From Sphingomonadaceae bacterium (GTDB taxonomy: Bacteria; Pseudomonadota; Alphaproteobacteria; Sphingomonadales; Sphingomonadaceae), in contig RFPL01000001.1 of assembly GCA_009926135.1 (NCBI GenBank), positions 434,001 through 498,000 on the forward strand: DNA of 64,000 bases. Reading direction: 5' to 3'. Both the position numbers and the translations under genes were made by a program. A model generated the notes under the pieces. That model saw only the letters and a program-made list of their open reading frames with translations, was not told where the DNA came from and ran no database searches. How positions within the stretch are numbered: the stretch's first letter is position 1; the number at the start of each line of letters is the position of its first letter. This document shows positions 41,716 to 51,034 of the stretch, in pieces.

Positions 41716-42915
41716 GTGGGCAAGCTGGACAGCATCGTCGCGGAGATTGATGGGCCCGAGGTCGATCCCGATGCCGATTTCAGTCTGCCCGGCTGGATCT
41801 ATCACGACCGCGAATTCTTCGACCTCGAGATGGAGCGCGTGATCCGTCCGTCCTGGCAGATCGTCTGCCATGTGAACGAGATTCCTAGCCCCGGTGATTA
41901 CCAGACGATCGACTACCTGGGCGAGAGCGTGGTGGTGATCCGCAGCGACGATGGCGCGGTGCACGCCTTCACCAATGTCTGTCGCCACCGCGCAATGCGG
42001 CTGGTCGAAGGGCCGATGGGCTGCGCCAAGAAGCTGGTCTGCCCTTACCATGCCTGGACCTTCGAGACGGATGGGCGCCTGTCCGGCGTGCCGATGAAGA
42101 GCGAGTATCCGGCGCTGAAGCTGGAGGACAACGGCCTGGTCCCGGTCGCGACCGAGGTCTGGCACGGCTTCATCTTCGTGAACCTGGCTCCGGGCGGTTT
42201 TCCGACGGTGGGCGAGATGATGGCGCCGTTCGAGGGCGAGGTCAGCCAGTACCGGTTCGAGGAGATGGAGCGGATGGCCCCGGTCCGGTTGCGGCCGCGC
42301 GGTGTCAACTGGAAGAACGTCGGCGATAATTACTCCGACAACCTGCACATCCCGGTTGCCCATGACGGCCTGGCCCGACTGGTCGGCAAGACCTATGCAA
42401 TCGAGGCGCATGGCTGGGCCGACCGGCTCCATGGCGACGTGATCAAGAACGAGAAGCAGAACTTCTGGGAGCGCTTCTACCGCGCTCACTTGCCCCGGGT
42501 GGATCACTTGCCCGAAGAGGCCCACGGCCGCTGGCTCTATTACAAGCTCTGGCCGAACATGGCCTTCGACATCTATGCCGATCAGATTGATTTCATGCAG
42601 TGGCTGCCGATTTCACCGACCGAATGCCTGCTGCGCGAAGTGGCCTATGCCCTGCCCGACGCTTTGGTACCTGAAGACCGGCGCCGCGAAATGAAGCTGA
42701 CACGCTATGCCAACTGGCGGATCAACCGCGTGGTCAATGCCGAGGACACCTGGCTGATCAGCCGCGTCCAGCAGGGGATGCAGAGCCGGACCTATGGCAA
42801 TGGCCCAATCGGCAAAAGCGAAGTCTGTCTGCGCAGTTTCGCCCGCAAGATCCGCACCCTGATCCCGGAAGCCCGCCAACCCTTCGCGCCCGCAGCGGGC
42901 TGGAGCAAGCCATGA
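41716..42915 (+). CDS. Rieske non-heme iron oxygenase, alpha subunit
   Basis: A 399-residue ring-hydroxylating/N-demethylating oxygenase. The Rieske [2Fe-2S] ligands are CRHRAMRLVEG and CPYHAWTF (C-x-H, C-x2-H; about residues 77-100). The mononuclear iron His pair is in GDNYSDNLHIPVAHDGL near 215. The compact single-subunit look and the BetI-like regulator recall glycine-betaine/carnitine-type Rieske monooxygenases as much as aromatic dioxygenases; the substrate is unknown. No beta subunit, ferredoxin or reductase gene is adjacent. GTG 41716 has GGAGAG 7 nt upstream. Its stop overlaps the next start as ATGA. Confidence 0.88.
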   Translation: MGKLDSIVAEIDGPEVDPDADFSLPGWIYHDREFFDLEMERVIRPSWQIVCHVNEIPSPGDYQTIDYLGESVVVIRSDDGAVHAFTNVCRHRAMRLVEGPMGCAKKLVCPYHAWTFETDGRLSGVPMKSEYPALKLEDNGLVPVATEVWHGFIFVNLAPGGFPTVGEMMAPFEGEVSQYRFEEMERMAPVRLRPRGVNWKNVGDNYSDNLHIPVAHDGLARLVGKTYAIEAHGWADRLHGDVIKNEKQNFWERFYRAHLPRVDHLPEEAHGRWLYYKLWPNMAFDIYADQIDFMQWLPISPTECLLREVAYALPDALVPEDRRREMKLTRYANWRINRVVNAEDTWLISRVQQGMQSRTYGNGPIGKSEVCLRSFARKIRTLIPEARQPFAPAAGWSKP

Positions 42916-44510
42916 CCAAGACCTACGACGCACTGATCATCGGTGGTGGCCACAATGGCCTGACCTGCGCCTTTTACCTTGCCCGCGCGGGCATGCGGGT
43001 GCGCGTGCTGGAGCGGCGGCACATTGTCGGCGGCGCGGCGGTGACCGAGGAGTTCCACCCCGGCTTCCGCAACTCGACCGCCAGCTACACGGTCAGCCTG
43101 CTGCGCCCCAAGGTGATCGCCGACATGCGGCTGCACGATTACGGTTACCGTGTGATCGAGCGAACCATCAGCAACTTCTTCCCGTTCGAGAATGACTACC
43201 TCAAGCTGGGCGGAGGTCCCGGCCGGACCGAGGCCGAATTCGCACGCTTTTCCAAGAAGGACGCCGAGGCTTACCCGAAGTACGACGCTGCGCTGGAAAA
43301 GGTCGCCAACGTGCTGCGCGACCTTTCCCTGCAGATCCCGCCCAATGTCGGTGGCGGACTGGCCTCGCTGGTGGCAGCGGCCAAGCAGGGCTGGCCGATG
43401 GCCAATCTGGACCTGTCGGTCCAGCGTGACCTGCTCGACATCTTCACCAAGTCGGCCCGCCAGTTCCTCGACGGCTGGTTCGAGCACGATCACATCCAGA
43501 CCGCCTTTGCCTTCGATGCGGTGGTCGGTAACTATGCAGGGGTTTCGACCCCCGGCTCGGCCTATGTCCTGCTCCACCACGTCTTCGGCGAAGTGAACGG
43601 CAAGCTTGGCGCCTGGGGCCACGCAGTTGGTGGCATGGGGGCGATCACCCAGGCCATGGCCAGGGCTTGCGAGGACCAGGGCGTCGAGATCAGCCTGGAG
43701 GCACCGGTGGCCCAGGTGCTGGTCAACAACGGCAAGGTCCAGGGTGTGAAGCTGGAGAGCGGCGAGGAACTGATCGCCCCGATCGTCGCCTCCAATGCCG
43801 GCCCGGCTTTGCTCTATCGCCAGCTGGTCGATCAGAGCGACCTGGACGAGGACTTCCAGCGCCGGATCAAGGGCTTCAAGACTTGCTCTGGCACATTCCG
43901 CATGAACGTCGCGCTGTCGGAATTGCCGGACTTCTCGGTCCTGCCGGGCAAAGCGCAGGCTGAGCACCACACCGCCGGGATCATCATCGCGCCCGGCATG
44001 GATTACATGGACCAGGCCTTCATCGATGCCCAGCAGCACGGCTGGTCAAAGAAGCCGATCGTCGAGATCAAGATTCCCTCGACGGTTGACGATAGCCTGG
44101 CGCCTCCGGGCTGCCATGTCGCTTCGCTGTTCTGCCAGCAGTTCGATCCTACGGTCGACTGGGACGCCAACCGCGACAAGGTGGCGGACCTGATCATCGA
44201 TACGGTCAACGATCACGCCCCCAACTTCCGCAAGTCCGTGATTGCGACACAGATCCACTCGCCGTGGGATCTTGAGCGCAAGTTCGGTCTGATCGGCGGC
44301 GATATCATGCACGGCACGATGGGCATCGACCAACTCTGGGCGGCGCGCCCGGTGCTGGGGCATGGCGACTATCGCGGGCCCATCAAGGGTCTCTACATGT
44401 GCGGCGCGGGGACCCATCCCGGTGGCGGCGTGACCGGCGCGCCGGGCCACAATGCGGCCCACGCGATCCTGGCCGACCGCCCGCTGATCAGGAAGCTTTT
44501 GCGTTCCTGA
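42912..44510 (+). CDS. PYROXD2/phytoene-desaturase-like FAD oxidoreductase
   Basis: A 532-residue flavoprotein. The FAD loop is ALIIGGGHNGLTCAFYLARAG at residues 7-27, followed by VLERRHIVGGAAVTEEFHPG; the C-terminal FAD motif is GLYMCGAGTHPGGGVTGAPG. The closest family is phytoene dehydrogenase-related proteins including animal PYROXD2, whose bacterial substrates are largely unknown. It is translationally coupled to the Rieske gene through ATGA (42912-42915). Its 3' end overlaps the convergent APC permease gene by 23 bp. Confidence 0.88.
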   Translation: MTKTYDALIIGGGHNGLTCAFYLARAGMRVRVLERRHIVGGAAVTEEFHPGFRNSTASYTVSLLRPKVIADMRLHDYGYRVIERTISNFFPFENDYLKLGGGPGRTEAEFARFSKKDAEAYPKYDAALEKVANVLRDLSLQIPPNVGGGLASLVAAAKQGWPMANLDLSVQRDLLDIFTKSARQFLDGWFEHDHIQTAFAFDAVVGNYAGVSTPGSAYVLLHHVFGEVNGKLGAWGHAVGGMGAITQAMARACEDQGVEISLEAPVAQVLVNNGKVQGVKLESGEELIAPIVASNAGPALLYRQLVDQSDLDEDFQRRIKGFKTCSGTFRMNVALSELPDFSVLPGKAQAEHHTAGIIIAPGMDYMDQAFIDAQQHGWSKKPIVEIKIPSTVDDSLAPPGCHVASLFCQQFDPTVDWDANRDKVADLIIDTVNDHAPNFRKSVIATQIHSPWDLERKFGLIGGDIMHGTMGIDQLWAARPVLGHGDYRGPIKGLYMCGAGTHPGGGVTGAPGHNAAHAILADRPLIRKLLRS

Positions 44511-45759
44511 CCAGCAGGTAGACCGGCAGGCCGGCCACGATCAGTAGCGCGGCATAGCCGATTGCCACCCCGCCCAGGCCATATTCGGCCCAGCAGAAGA
44601 AGGCGACCGCGACCAGCGCGGCGAGCAGCGTCATCGTATTGTCGCGCACAATCCGCAAGGCGGCCAGCGCCGCCATCAGGTAGGCGACCAGCCCTGCAGC
44701 CAGGCTGACCGAGGCGATGAAGCCGAACAGGTCAGTCATGCCTTTCTGATAATTGAGCAGGGTGATTGCCGAAAGCAGGCTGCTGGACACCAGGTGGGAG
44801 CGCACCGGGGTGCCGTGCTTGCCCTCCACCCCGAACCAGGCCGGAAAGACCCCGCCCTTGGCCATGGCCCAGGGCATTTCGGCCTGGACAAGCACCCAGC
44901 CGTTAAGCGTGCCGAAGGCGCTGATCGCGGCGAACAGGGCCACGACTATCGCCAGGTTTGTACCCAGATAGCGGCCCAGAAAGCTGGCAACCGGAGCAGG
45001 GCTGGCCGCTGCTTCACCGACCGGCATGTAGAGCGCGAAAGCGAAGGAAATGCCGAAATAGACGATGCCGGTCAGGATCACGCCCAGCATGGTCGCCCGC
45101 GCGATATTGCGACCCGGGTTCTCGACCTTGTCGGCCGGCACGGTCGCTGCCTCCAGGCCCAGGAAGCCCCAGAAAGTTAGACCCGCCGCGATTGCCACCT
45201 TGTCTGCAGTGAATGGCACGGCCGGATCGGGTGCCCGTGGCGAACCCGTCAGCCACAGCCAGACTGCCAGCCCGATCAGCGCGACCAGCGGCAACAGTTT
45301 CAGTACCACGGTCACTTCCTGCAGCCGTCCAGCCTCGCGCACGCCGCGGATGTTGATGAAGGTCACGATCCAGACGCAGGCCACGGCCAGCACGGCGGGT
45401 GCCCCCGTGGTCGTCGCCAGTGCGGGAAAGATCAACGCCAGCGCGCTGACCACAGCCACCGCGACGGCAGCGTTGCCAACCCAGCTCATCACCCAATAGG
45501 CCCAGGCCGTGGTAAACCCAGCCAGCGGGCCAAAGGCGGCCGTGGCATAGGCATAGGGGCCGCCTGCCAAAGGCAGTCGCGCACCCAGTGCGGAAAATAC
45601 CCGGGCGAGCGCCAGCGCGCCGATGATGGTGATCCCCCAGCCGGCAAACTGGTTCCAGCCGAGCGGGGCAAGCTGTGCGGGCAAGATGTAAATCCCGGAA
45701 CCGACCATATTGCCGATGACGAGCGCCAGCAGCGCCCAGTACCCCAACTTGCGTTCCAT
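44488..45759 (-). CDS. APC-family amino acid/polyamine permease
   Basis: A 423-residue transporter with about 12 hydrophobic helices. Seen: LVIGNMVGSGIYILPAQLAP at helix 1 (the APC G-S-G-I substrate motif), GGPYAYATAAFGPLAGF at helix 3, and TFWGFLGLEAATVPADKVEN at helix 6. It is probably an amino acid or polyamine antiporter or symporter; with an amine-type oxygenase module next door, an amine substrate is tempting but unproven. ATG 45759 is used; the 45846 extension overlaps the divergent gene. Convergent overlap of 23 bp with the flavoenzyme gene. Confidence 0.9.
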   Translation of the reverse strand: MERKLGYWALLALVIGNMVGSGIYILPAQLAPLGWNQFAGWGITIIGALALARVFSALGARLPLAGGPYAYATAAFGPLAGFTTAWAYWVMSWVGNAAVAVAVVSALALIFPALATTTGAPAVLAVACVWIVTFINIRGVREAGRLQEVTVVLKLLPLVALIGLAVWLWLTGSPRAPDPAVPFTADKVAIAAGLTFWGFLGLEAATVPADKVENPGRNIARATMLGVILTGIVYFGISFAFALYMPVGEAAASPAPVASFLGRYLGTNLAIVVALFAAISAFGTLNGWVLVQAEMPWAMAKGGVFPAWFGVEGKHGTPVRSHLVSSSLLSAITLLNYQKGMTDLFGFIASVSLAAGLVAYLMAALAALRIVRDNTMTLLAALVAVAFFCWAEYGLGGVAIGYAALLIVAGLPVYLLVRNAKAS

Positions 45760-45829
45760 CGGCCTTATCCCCTTTGCAGCGCAGACTATCGCTTGATCGC
45801 GCTGCGTCACCATGTTTCTTGGGGCCAGC

Positions 45830-47440
45830 ATGACTACCGTATCCACCCAATCCTGGCTGGCCCGCGCGGGCGCCTATCATCCCCGGCTGATCCAGGCCGC
45901 GATGGCGATGAACGAGAACGACTTGCCGATGGCCGAGCCGCTGCTGCGCGCACACCTGAAGGAAGATCCGCTCGACGTGTTCGCCATTCGCCTGTTTGCC
46001 GAGCTGGCCGGGCGGATCGGCCGCTACGCTGATGCCGAGAACCTGCTGCGCCGCGCGCTGGAACTGGCCCCGGCCTTTACCCCGGCGCGGGCCAACCTGG
46101 CGCTGGTGCTTTACCGCCAGAACCGCCCGGCCGACGCCATTGCCGAGCTGAACCGGGTGGTCGAAGAAGAGCCCGACAACCCTGGTCATGCCAATCTTCA
46201 AGCCGCGGCGCTCGGCCGGATCGGCGAGTTCGACGAAGCGATCACGCTGTATGACCGCGTGCTGGCCCAGGCCCCGAACCAGCCGCGCGTCTGGATGAGC
46301 TTTGGCCATATGCTCAAGACGGTCGGTCGGCTGGAAGACGGGATTGCGGCTTACCGCAAGGCAATCGAGCTGATGCCGGCGCTGGGCGAAGCCTGGTGGA
46401 GCCTGGCCAATCTCAAGACGGTGAAGTTCACCGATGCCGATATCGCTGCCATGGAGGCCGCGCTGGAGCAGGGCGGGGTAGCCCAGGAAGACCGCTTCCA
46501 TCTCGACTTCGCCCTCGGCAAGGCGCTGGAGGACCGGGGCGAGGCCGAGGCGAGCTTTGCCCACTATGCCGCTGGCAATGCCCTGCGCCGGACCGAGCTG
46601 GACTACGAAGCTGACGAGACCAGCCGGTTCGTCGACCGGCTGATCGAACTGGCGACGCCGGAATTCTTCGCGGCGCGCGCCGGGCAGGGTTGCGATGCTC
46701 CGGACCCGATCTTTGTCCTTGGAATGCCGCGTGCGGGTTCGACGCTGGTCGAGCAGATCCTGGCCAGCCACAGCCAGGTTGAAGGGACGACTGAGCTGCC
46801 CGACATCCCCGCGCTGGCCCGGCGCGAGGCAAACTATCCGCTGAGCCTGCCAGAGCTGACGGCCGAGCAGCTGGCCCGGCGCGGCGAGGAATTCCTGAGG
46901 CGTACGCGGATCCAGCGCAAGACCGAGCGGCCGTTCTTCATCGACAAGCTGCCCAATAACTGGCTGCACACGGTGTTCATCATGCTGGCGCTGCCGGGGG
47001 CAAAGATCGTGGACGCGCGGCGGCACCCGCTGGGTTGCTGCTTTTCCAACTACAAGCAGCATTTCGCGCGTGGGCAAGCCTTCAGTTACAGCCTGGAGGA
47101 CATGGGGCGCTATTATCGCGACTACGTGCGGTTGATGGCCCATCTCGATCGGATCCAGCCCGGGCGGATCCACCGCGTTATCTACGAGAACATGGTCGAT
47201 GACACCGAGACCGAGGTCCGGGCCTTGCTGGACTATTGCGGCTTGCCGTTCGAGCAGGCCTGTCTGGAGTTCCACCGGACCGAACGCGCCGTGCGCACCC
47301 CCAGTTCCGAGCAGGTTCGCCGCCCGATCTTCCGCGAGGGGACCGAGGCGCATGTGCCGTTTGAGGCCTGGCTCGGTCCGCTTGTGGCCGCACTCGGTCC
47401 GGTGCTGGAAGCCTATCCGGACGCTCCGGAAGCGTTGTAA
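45830..47440 (+). CDS. TPR-sulfotransferase fusion protein
   Basis: A 536-residue protein. Residues about 15-260 form TPR repeats (AENLLRRALELAPAFTPA; EAITLYDRVLAQAPNQPRVW; DGIAAYRKAIELMPALGEAW); residues about 290-530 are a PAPS-dependent sulfotransferase with the 5'-phosphosulfate loop FVLGMPRAGSTLVEQIL, LPNNWLHTVFI and DARRHPLGCCFSNY. The family, often called tetratricopeptide repeat-containing sulfotransferase, is widespread in Sphingomonadales and Caulobacterales, typically beside TonB receptors as here. Its acceptor is unknown. ATG 45830 is preferred over ATG 45812. Confidence 0.88.
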   Translation: MTTVSTQSWLARAGAYHPRLIQAAMAMNENDLPMAEPLLRAHLKEDPLDVFAIRLFAELAGRIGRYADAENLLRRALELAPAFTPARANLALVLYRQNRPADAIAELNRVVEEEPDNPGHANLQAAALGRIGEFDEAITLYDRVLAQAPNQPRVWMSFGHMLKTVGRLEDGIAAYRKAIELMPALGEAWWSLANLKTVKFTDADIAAMEAALEQGGVAQEDRFHLDFALGKALEDRGEAEASFAHYAAGNALRRTELDYEADETSRFVDRLIELATPEFFAARAGQGCDAPDPIFVLGMPRAGSTLVEQILASHSQVEGTTELPDIPALARREANYPLSLPELTAEQLARRGEEFLRRTRIQRKTERPFFIDKLPNNWLHTVFIMLALPGAKIVDARRHPLGCCFSNYKQHFARGQAFSYSLEDMGRYYRDYVRLMAHLDRIQPGRIHRVIYENMVDDTETEVRALLDYCGLPFEQACLEFHRTERAVRTPSSEQVRRPIFREGTEAHVPFEAWLGPLVAALGPVLEAYPDAPEAL

Positions 47441-47546
47441 TTCTGCCACGCGGCGCGGTTGATCGACGAGCGGCTTGGCGGCGCTGCTTGACCTTCGCGA
47501 CGCACGAAATCAGACACGGCGAACTGCAATGTTGGATGGGGTATCC

Positions 47547-50018
47547 ATGACGTTTTCTGTTCGTCGCACTGCTGGTGCGCTGCTGCTGGCTTCTACCGCA
47601 CTTTCCGCAATCCCGGCCTTCGCCCAGGAAACTGCTGAGACCGATCCGGGCGAAATCGTGGTGACGGCGCAGAAGCGCTCGGAAAACCTCCAGAACGTCC
47701 CGATCTCCATCCAGGCAATTGGCACAGCCAAGCTTGAACAGCTCAATATTTCGGACTTCAAGGGCTATGCCCAGCAGCTTCCCTCCGTGTCATTCCAGTC
47801 GGGCGGCACGCCGGGGACCAACGTGGTCTACATGCGCGGTGTCGCTTCGGGCGGGGACGGCAACCACTCGGGCTCGCTTCCTTCAGTCGGCGTCTACCTC
47901 GACGAACAGCCGGTCACGACGATCGGCGGCAACCTTGATGTCCACATCTATGACATCGCCCGGATTGAAAGCCTGTCGGGCCCGCAGGGCACGCTCTATG
48001 GCGCCTCGTCGCAGGCCGGCACGATCCGCATCATCACCAACAAGCCCAGCACGGCCGGGTTCGAAGGCTCGCTCGATGGCGAGATCAACACCGTCAAGGG
48101 CGGGGCGATCGGCGGCAAGTTCGATGGCATGATCAACGCCCCGATCAATGACCGCATGGCGCTGCGCGTGGTCGGGTTCTACCAGCGCGATGCCGGTTAT
48201 ATCGACAATGTCGCCGGCAGCCGCTGCTTCCTGCCCCAGCCAGGCGGGTTCTGCGTCAACAACAACGCCTATGTCGAAGAGAACTACAACGAGACCGAAA
48301 CCTTTGGTGCCCGCGCCGCGCTGAAGGTCGATCTGGATGACAACTGGACCGTGACCCCCTCGGTCACTTACCAGAAGATGCTCAGCCAGGGCTCCTATGC
48401 CTATGATCCCAGCGTTGGCGATCTCAAGCTGCAGCGCTTCGCGCCGGAATTCCGCAACGACAAGTGGATCCAGGCCGCGCTGACTATCGAAGGCAAGATC
48501 GGCAACTGGGACGTGACCTATGCCGGGGCCTATCTCGATCGCAAGACTCTGAGCTCGAGCGACTACACCGACTATTCGGAAGCCTACGATTCGCTCTACG
48601 CGTCGGTCGGCGGCCTTGCCGGCTACTTCTATTTCCTCGACTCGCTCGGTCGGAATATCGACCCGCGCCAGAAGGTGATCGGCACCGATCACTTCAAGAA
48701 GCTCAGCCAGGAACTGCGCATCGCTTCGCCAGCTGACAAGCCGCTGCGCTTTGTTGGCGGTGTATTCTATCAGCGCCAGTCGAACGAGATCTTCCAGGAT
48801 TACCAGGTTTCGAACCTCGGCCCGCTGGTCTCGGTCAATGGCCGCCCCGGCACGCTGTGGCTGACACGGCAGGACCGCGTCGACCGCGACTATGCCGCTT
48901 TTGGCGAGCTCAGCTATGATCTGCTGGAGAACGTCACGTTCACCGCCGGTGCGCGCGCCTACAAGTTCGACAATACCCTGATCGGGTTCTTCGGCTTTGG
49001 CCGCAACCCCAACAGCGACTTCACCGACACGCCTTATAACGGTGCCGGTTCATCGCGCACCGGTGTGGCCGGATGCTTCACCACCACCGGCTCGCGCCTG
49101 CGTCCGGTCGCAGGCACCCCAGGGGTCAAGCTGCTGCCAGGCTCGGTCGATGGCACGCCCTGCACCAACCTGGGCGTCTGGAACGGGTCGGGCGTCGATC
49201 CGGTCCGCGTGAAGGACGATGGCTTCACTTGGCGCGCCAACCTGTCGTGGAAGGCCACCAGCGACCTGATGGTCTATGCCACCGCATCCAAGGGCTTCCG
49301 CCCCGGCGGGGTTAACCGCCGTGCCGACGTCGGTCCGTATGATGCTGACTTCCTGATCAACTACGAAATCGGCTGGAAGTCGACGCTGGCCCGCGGCCTG
49401 CGTTTCAATGGTGCGATCTACCAGCAGAACTGGAATGACTTCCAGTATTCCTACCTCGGCGCGAACAGCTTTACCGAGATCAAGAACGGCCCCGACGCCC
49501 GCATTCGCGGTGTCGATGCCGATGTCAGCTACAATGGCGGCGGACTGTTCCTGCAGGTGGCAGCTGCCTATACCGATGCCAAGACCACCAAGAACCTCTG
49601 CGCCGCTGCCGATCCGACCTTTACCTGTGCTGGCGCAGGCAATTCGATCCAGTCGCCTGCAGGTACGCGCCTGCCGATCACGCCAAAGTTCAAGGCTTCG
49701 GGTACCGCAAGGTATACCGCTGACATGGGCGACAAGAAGCCTTACGGCCAGATCAACGTGGCCTACCAGGGTTCGGCCAGCGGCGATGTCCGCGTGACCC
49801 AGGCCGCCCAGCTTGGCGAATTGCCGTCCTTCACCACTGTGAACCTCGCGGTCGGGATTGAGTGGGACAGCTTCAATATCGAACTCTATGCCGCGAACCT
49901 GCTGGACGAACGAGGCCAGGCCTCGCGCTTTGTCCAGTGTGGCCAGTGCTATCAGCGCCCCTACATCGTGCCGATTACACCGCGCACGATCGGTCTGCGC
50001 GCCGGTACCAAGTTCTGA
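47547..50018 (+). CDS. TonB-dependent receptor adjacent to the TPR-sulfotransferase
   Basis: An 823-residue receptor. The signal peptide is at residues 1-27 (VRRTAGALLLASTALSAIPA), followed by a TonB-box-like GEIVVTAQKRSENLQ, plug motifs (PISIQAIGTAKL, VYMRGVASG, ARIESLSGPQGTLYGASSQAG) and a barrel ending RTIGLRAGTKF. ATG 47547 is preferred because GGATGGGG precedes it and the signal peptide begins there. It follows the TPR-sulfotransferase gene by 106 bp on the same strand. It belongs to the IroN/FecA-like large class typical of sphingomonads; the ligand is unknown. Confidence 0.92.
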   Translation: MTFSVRRTAGALLLASTALSAIPAFAQETAETDPGEIVVTAQKRSENLQNVPISIQAIGTAKLEQLNISDFKGYAQQLPSVSFQSGGTPGTNVVYMRGVASGGDGNHSGSLPSVGVYLDEQPVTTIGGNLDVHIYDIARIESLSGPQGTLYGASSQAGTIRIITNKPSTAGFEGSLDGEINTVKGGAIGGKFDGMINAPINDRMALRVVGFYQRDAGYIDNVAGSRCFLPQPGGFCVNNNAYVEENYNETETFGARAALKVDLDDNWTVTPSVTYQKMLSQGSYAYDPSVGDLKLQRFAPEFRNDKWIQAALTIEGKIGNWDVTYAGAYLDRKTLSSSDYTDYSEAYDSLYASVGGLAGYFYFLDSLGRNIDPRQKVIGTDHFKKLSQELRIASPADKPLRFVGGVFYQRQSNEIFQDYQVSNLGPLVSVNGRPGTLWLTRQDRVDRDYAAFGELSYDLLENVTFTAGARAYKFDNTLIGFFGFGRNPNSDFTDTPYNGAGSSRTGVAGCFTTTGSRLRPVAGTPGVKLLPGSVDGTPCTNLGVWNGSGVDPVRVKDDGFTWRANLSWKATSDLMVYATASKGFRPGGVNRRADVGPYDADFLINYEIGWKSTLARGLRFNGAIYQQNWNDFQYSYLGANSFTEIKNGPDARIRGVDADVSYNGGGLFLQVAAAYTDAKTTKNLCAAADPTFTCAGAGNSIQSPAGTRLPITPKFKASGTARYTADMGDKKPYGQINVAYQGSASGDVRVTQAAQLGELPSFTTVNLAVGIEWDSFNIELYAANLLDERGQASRFVQCGQCYQRPYIVPITPRTIGLRAGTKF

Positions 50019-50075
50019 CCAGTTGGAGAGGAGGCCTCGGGAGCCGCAAGGCTCTAGAGAAGGCTACTTGATCGA

Positions 50076-50107
50076 GGGCGGGAGGGGCAACCTTCCCGCC
50101 CTTCTTC
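50076..50107 (+). terminator. Stem-loop terminator between TonB receptor and ybaK
   Basis: GGGCGGGAGG (from 50076) pairs with CCTTCCCGCCC (50091-50101) around a GCAA-type loop and is followed by a T/C-rich stretch. It lies 57 bp after the receptor stop and abuts the stop codon of the convergent ybaK gene, so it may serve both strands. The T-tract is imperfect. Confidence 0.65.
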
Positions 50108-50573
50108 ATTCGGGCAGCTTGCAGATCTCGGTCCAGCGTGCGCCGACGAGTTCGGCCAGCCGTAGCGGTGCCAGCTCGACCGAGGATGTCCGCGACCCCG
50201 CCGCCGGGAAGACGGTGGGGTAGGCCAGCAACGAGCGGTCAGCGAGGATGGGTAATTCTGTCGCAAGGCCAAACGGGCAAACTCCGCCAACCGCATGGCC
50301 GGTCAGCTTCAGCGTCTCCTCCGGGTCAAGCATCCGTGGCCGCCCGCCCAGCTCGGCCTTGCAGCGGGCATTGTCCAGCCGGGCATCCCCGCGCGTGACC
50401 AGCAGGTACGGGGCATCGCCAACCCGGAAGGCCAGGGTCTTGGCAATCCGGCCCGGTTCGACGCCCAGCGTGGCTGCCGCCTCTGCGACCGTTGCGGTAG
50501 ACTGGGCCTGGTCGATCAGGCGCACGTCTGGCGCGTGCTGCGCCAGCCAGGCGGCCGCGCTCTCGTGGCTCAT
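50106..50573 (-). CDS. YbaK/EbsC-family aminoacyl-tRNA deacylase
   Basis: A 155-residue protein of the YbaK/ProX editing-domain family, which hydrolyses mischarged aminoacyl-tRNAs such as Cys- or Ala-tRNA-Pro. Seen: IAKTLAFRVGDAPYLLVTRGD with the conserved Lys, TGHAVGGVCPFGL and YPTVFPAAGSRTSSVELAP. It is the last gene of the ubiE-ubiB operon, overlapping the LMW phosphatase gene by 4 bp. Which tRNA it edits is not evident. Confidence 0.87.
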   Translation of the reverse strand: MSHESAAAWLAQHAPDVRLIDQAQSTATVAEAAATLGVEPGRIAKTLAFRVGDAPYLLVTRGDARLDNARCKAELGGRPRMLDPEETLKLTGHAVGGVCPFGLATELPILADRSLLAYPTVFPAAGSRTSSVELAPLRLAELVGARWTEICKLPE

Positions 50574-51034
50574 CGTCGCAGCGCCTCAACCAGCGCCGCA
50601 GCAGCGCGGCTGACATCGGCCCAGGTGTCCTCGAAATGCTCTTCGCCGCCGTAATATGGATCGGCCACTGCCGCGCCCTCGCGGCCTGGGACCAGATCAA
50701 GCAGCAGCTGCGGCTGGCATACCGCATCGTCCGGCACGATGGCACGGGCGTTGGCGAGGTTCGCATGGTCCATCACCAGCACGTGACTAAAGCGGCGGAA
50801 ATCCTCTGGCACGAGCTGCCGACCGCGCAGGCCACCGATCTCGGCACCATACTTCCGTGCCGTCTCCTGCGCGCGTGGATCGGGCGGATCACCGATGTGA
50901 TAGGCAGCAGTGCCGGCGCTATCGATGGCAACTTTGAGGCCAGCCGCTTCTGCAGCGGCGCGAAACGCGCCCTCGGCCATCGGCGAGCGGCAGATATTGC
51001 CCAGGCAGACGAACAGGACTGCCGGTTCAGTCAT
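50570..51034 (-). CDS. Low-molecular-weight protein-tyrosine phosphatase
   Basis: A 154-residue LMW-PTP. The P-loop VLFVCLGNICRSPMAEG lies at residues 6-22 with nucleophile Cys and catalytic Arg (C-x5-R); the general-acid Asp is in VADPYYGGEEHFED. It dephosphorylates phosphotyrosine, often on polysaccharide kinases; no BY-kinase gene is in the window. ATG 51034 follows GGGGAGCAGG. It overlaps both neighbours, by 8 bp and 4 bp, within the operon. Confidence 0.92.
   Translation of the reverse strand: MTEPAVLFVCLGNICRSPMAEGAFRAAAEAAGLKVAIDSAGTAAYHIGDPPDPRAQETARKYGAEIGGLRGRQLVPEDFRRFSHVLVMDHANLANARAIVPDDAVCQPQLLLDLVPGREGAAVADPYYGGEEHFEDTWADVSRAAAALVEALRR

Noticed and set aside
45014..47449. 811-codon minus-strand frame
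   Set aside because: Spans two genes on opposite strands (sulfotransferase antisense and permease out of frame); no coherent protein.
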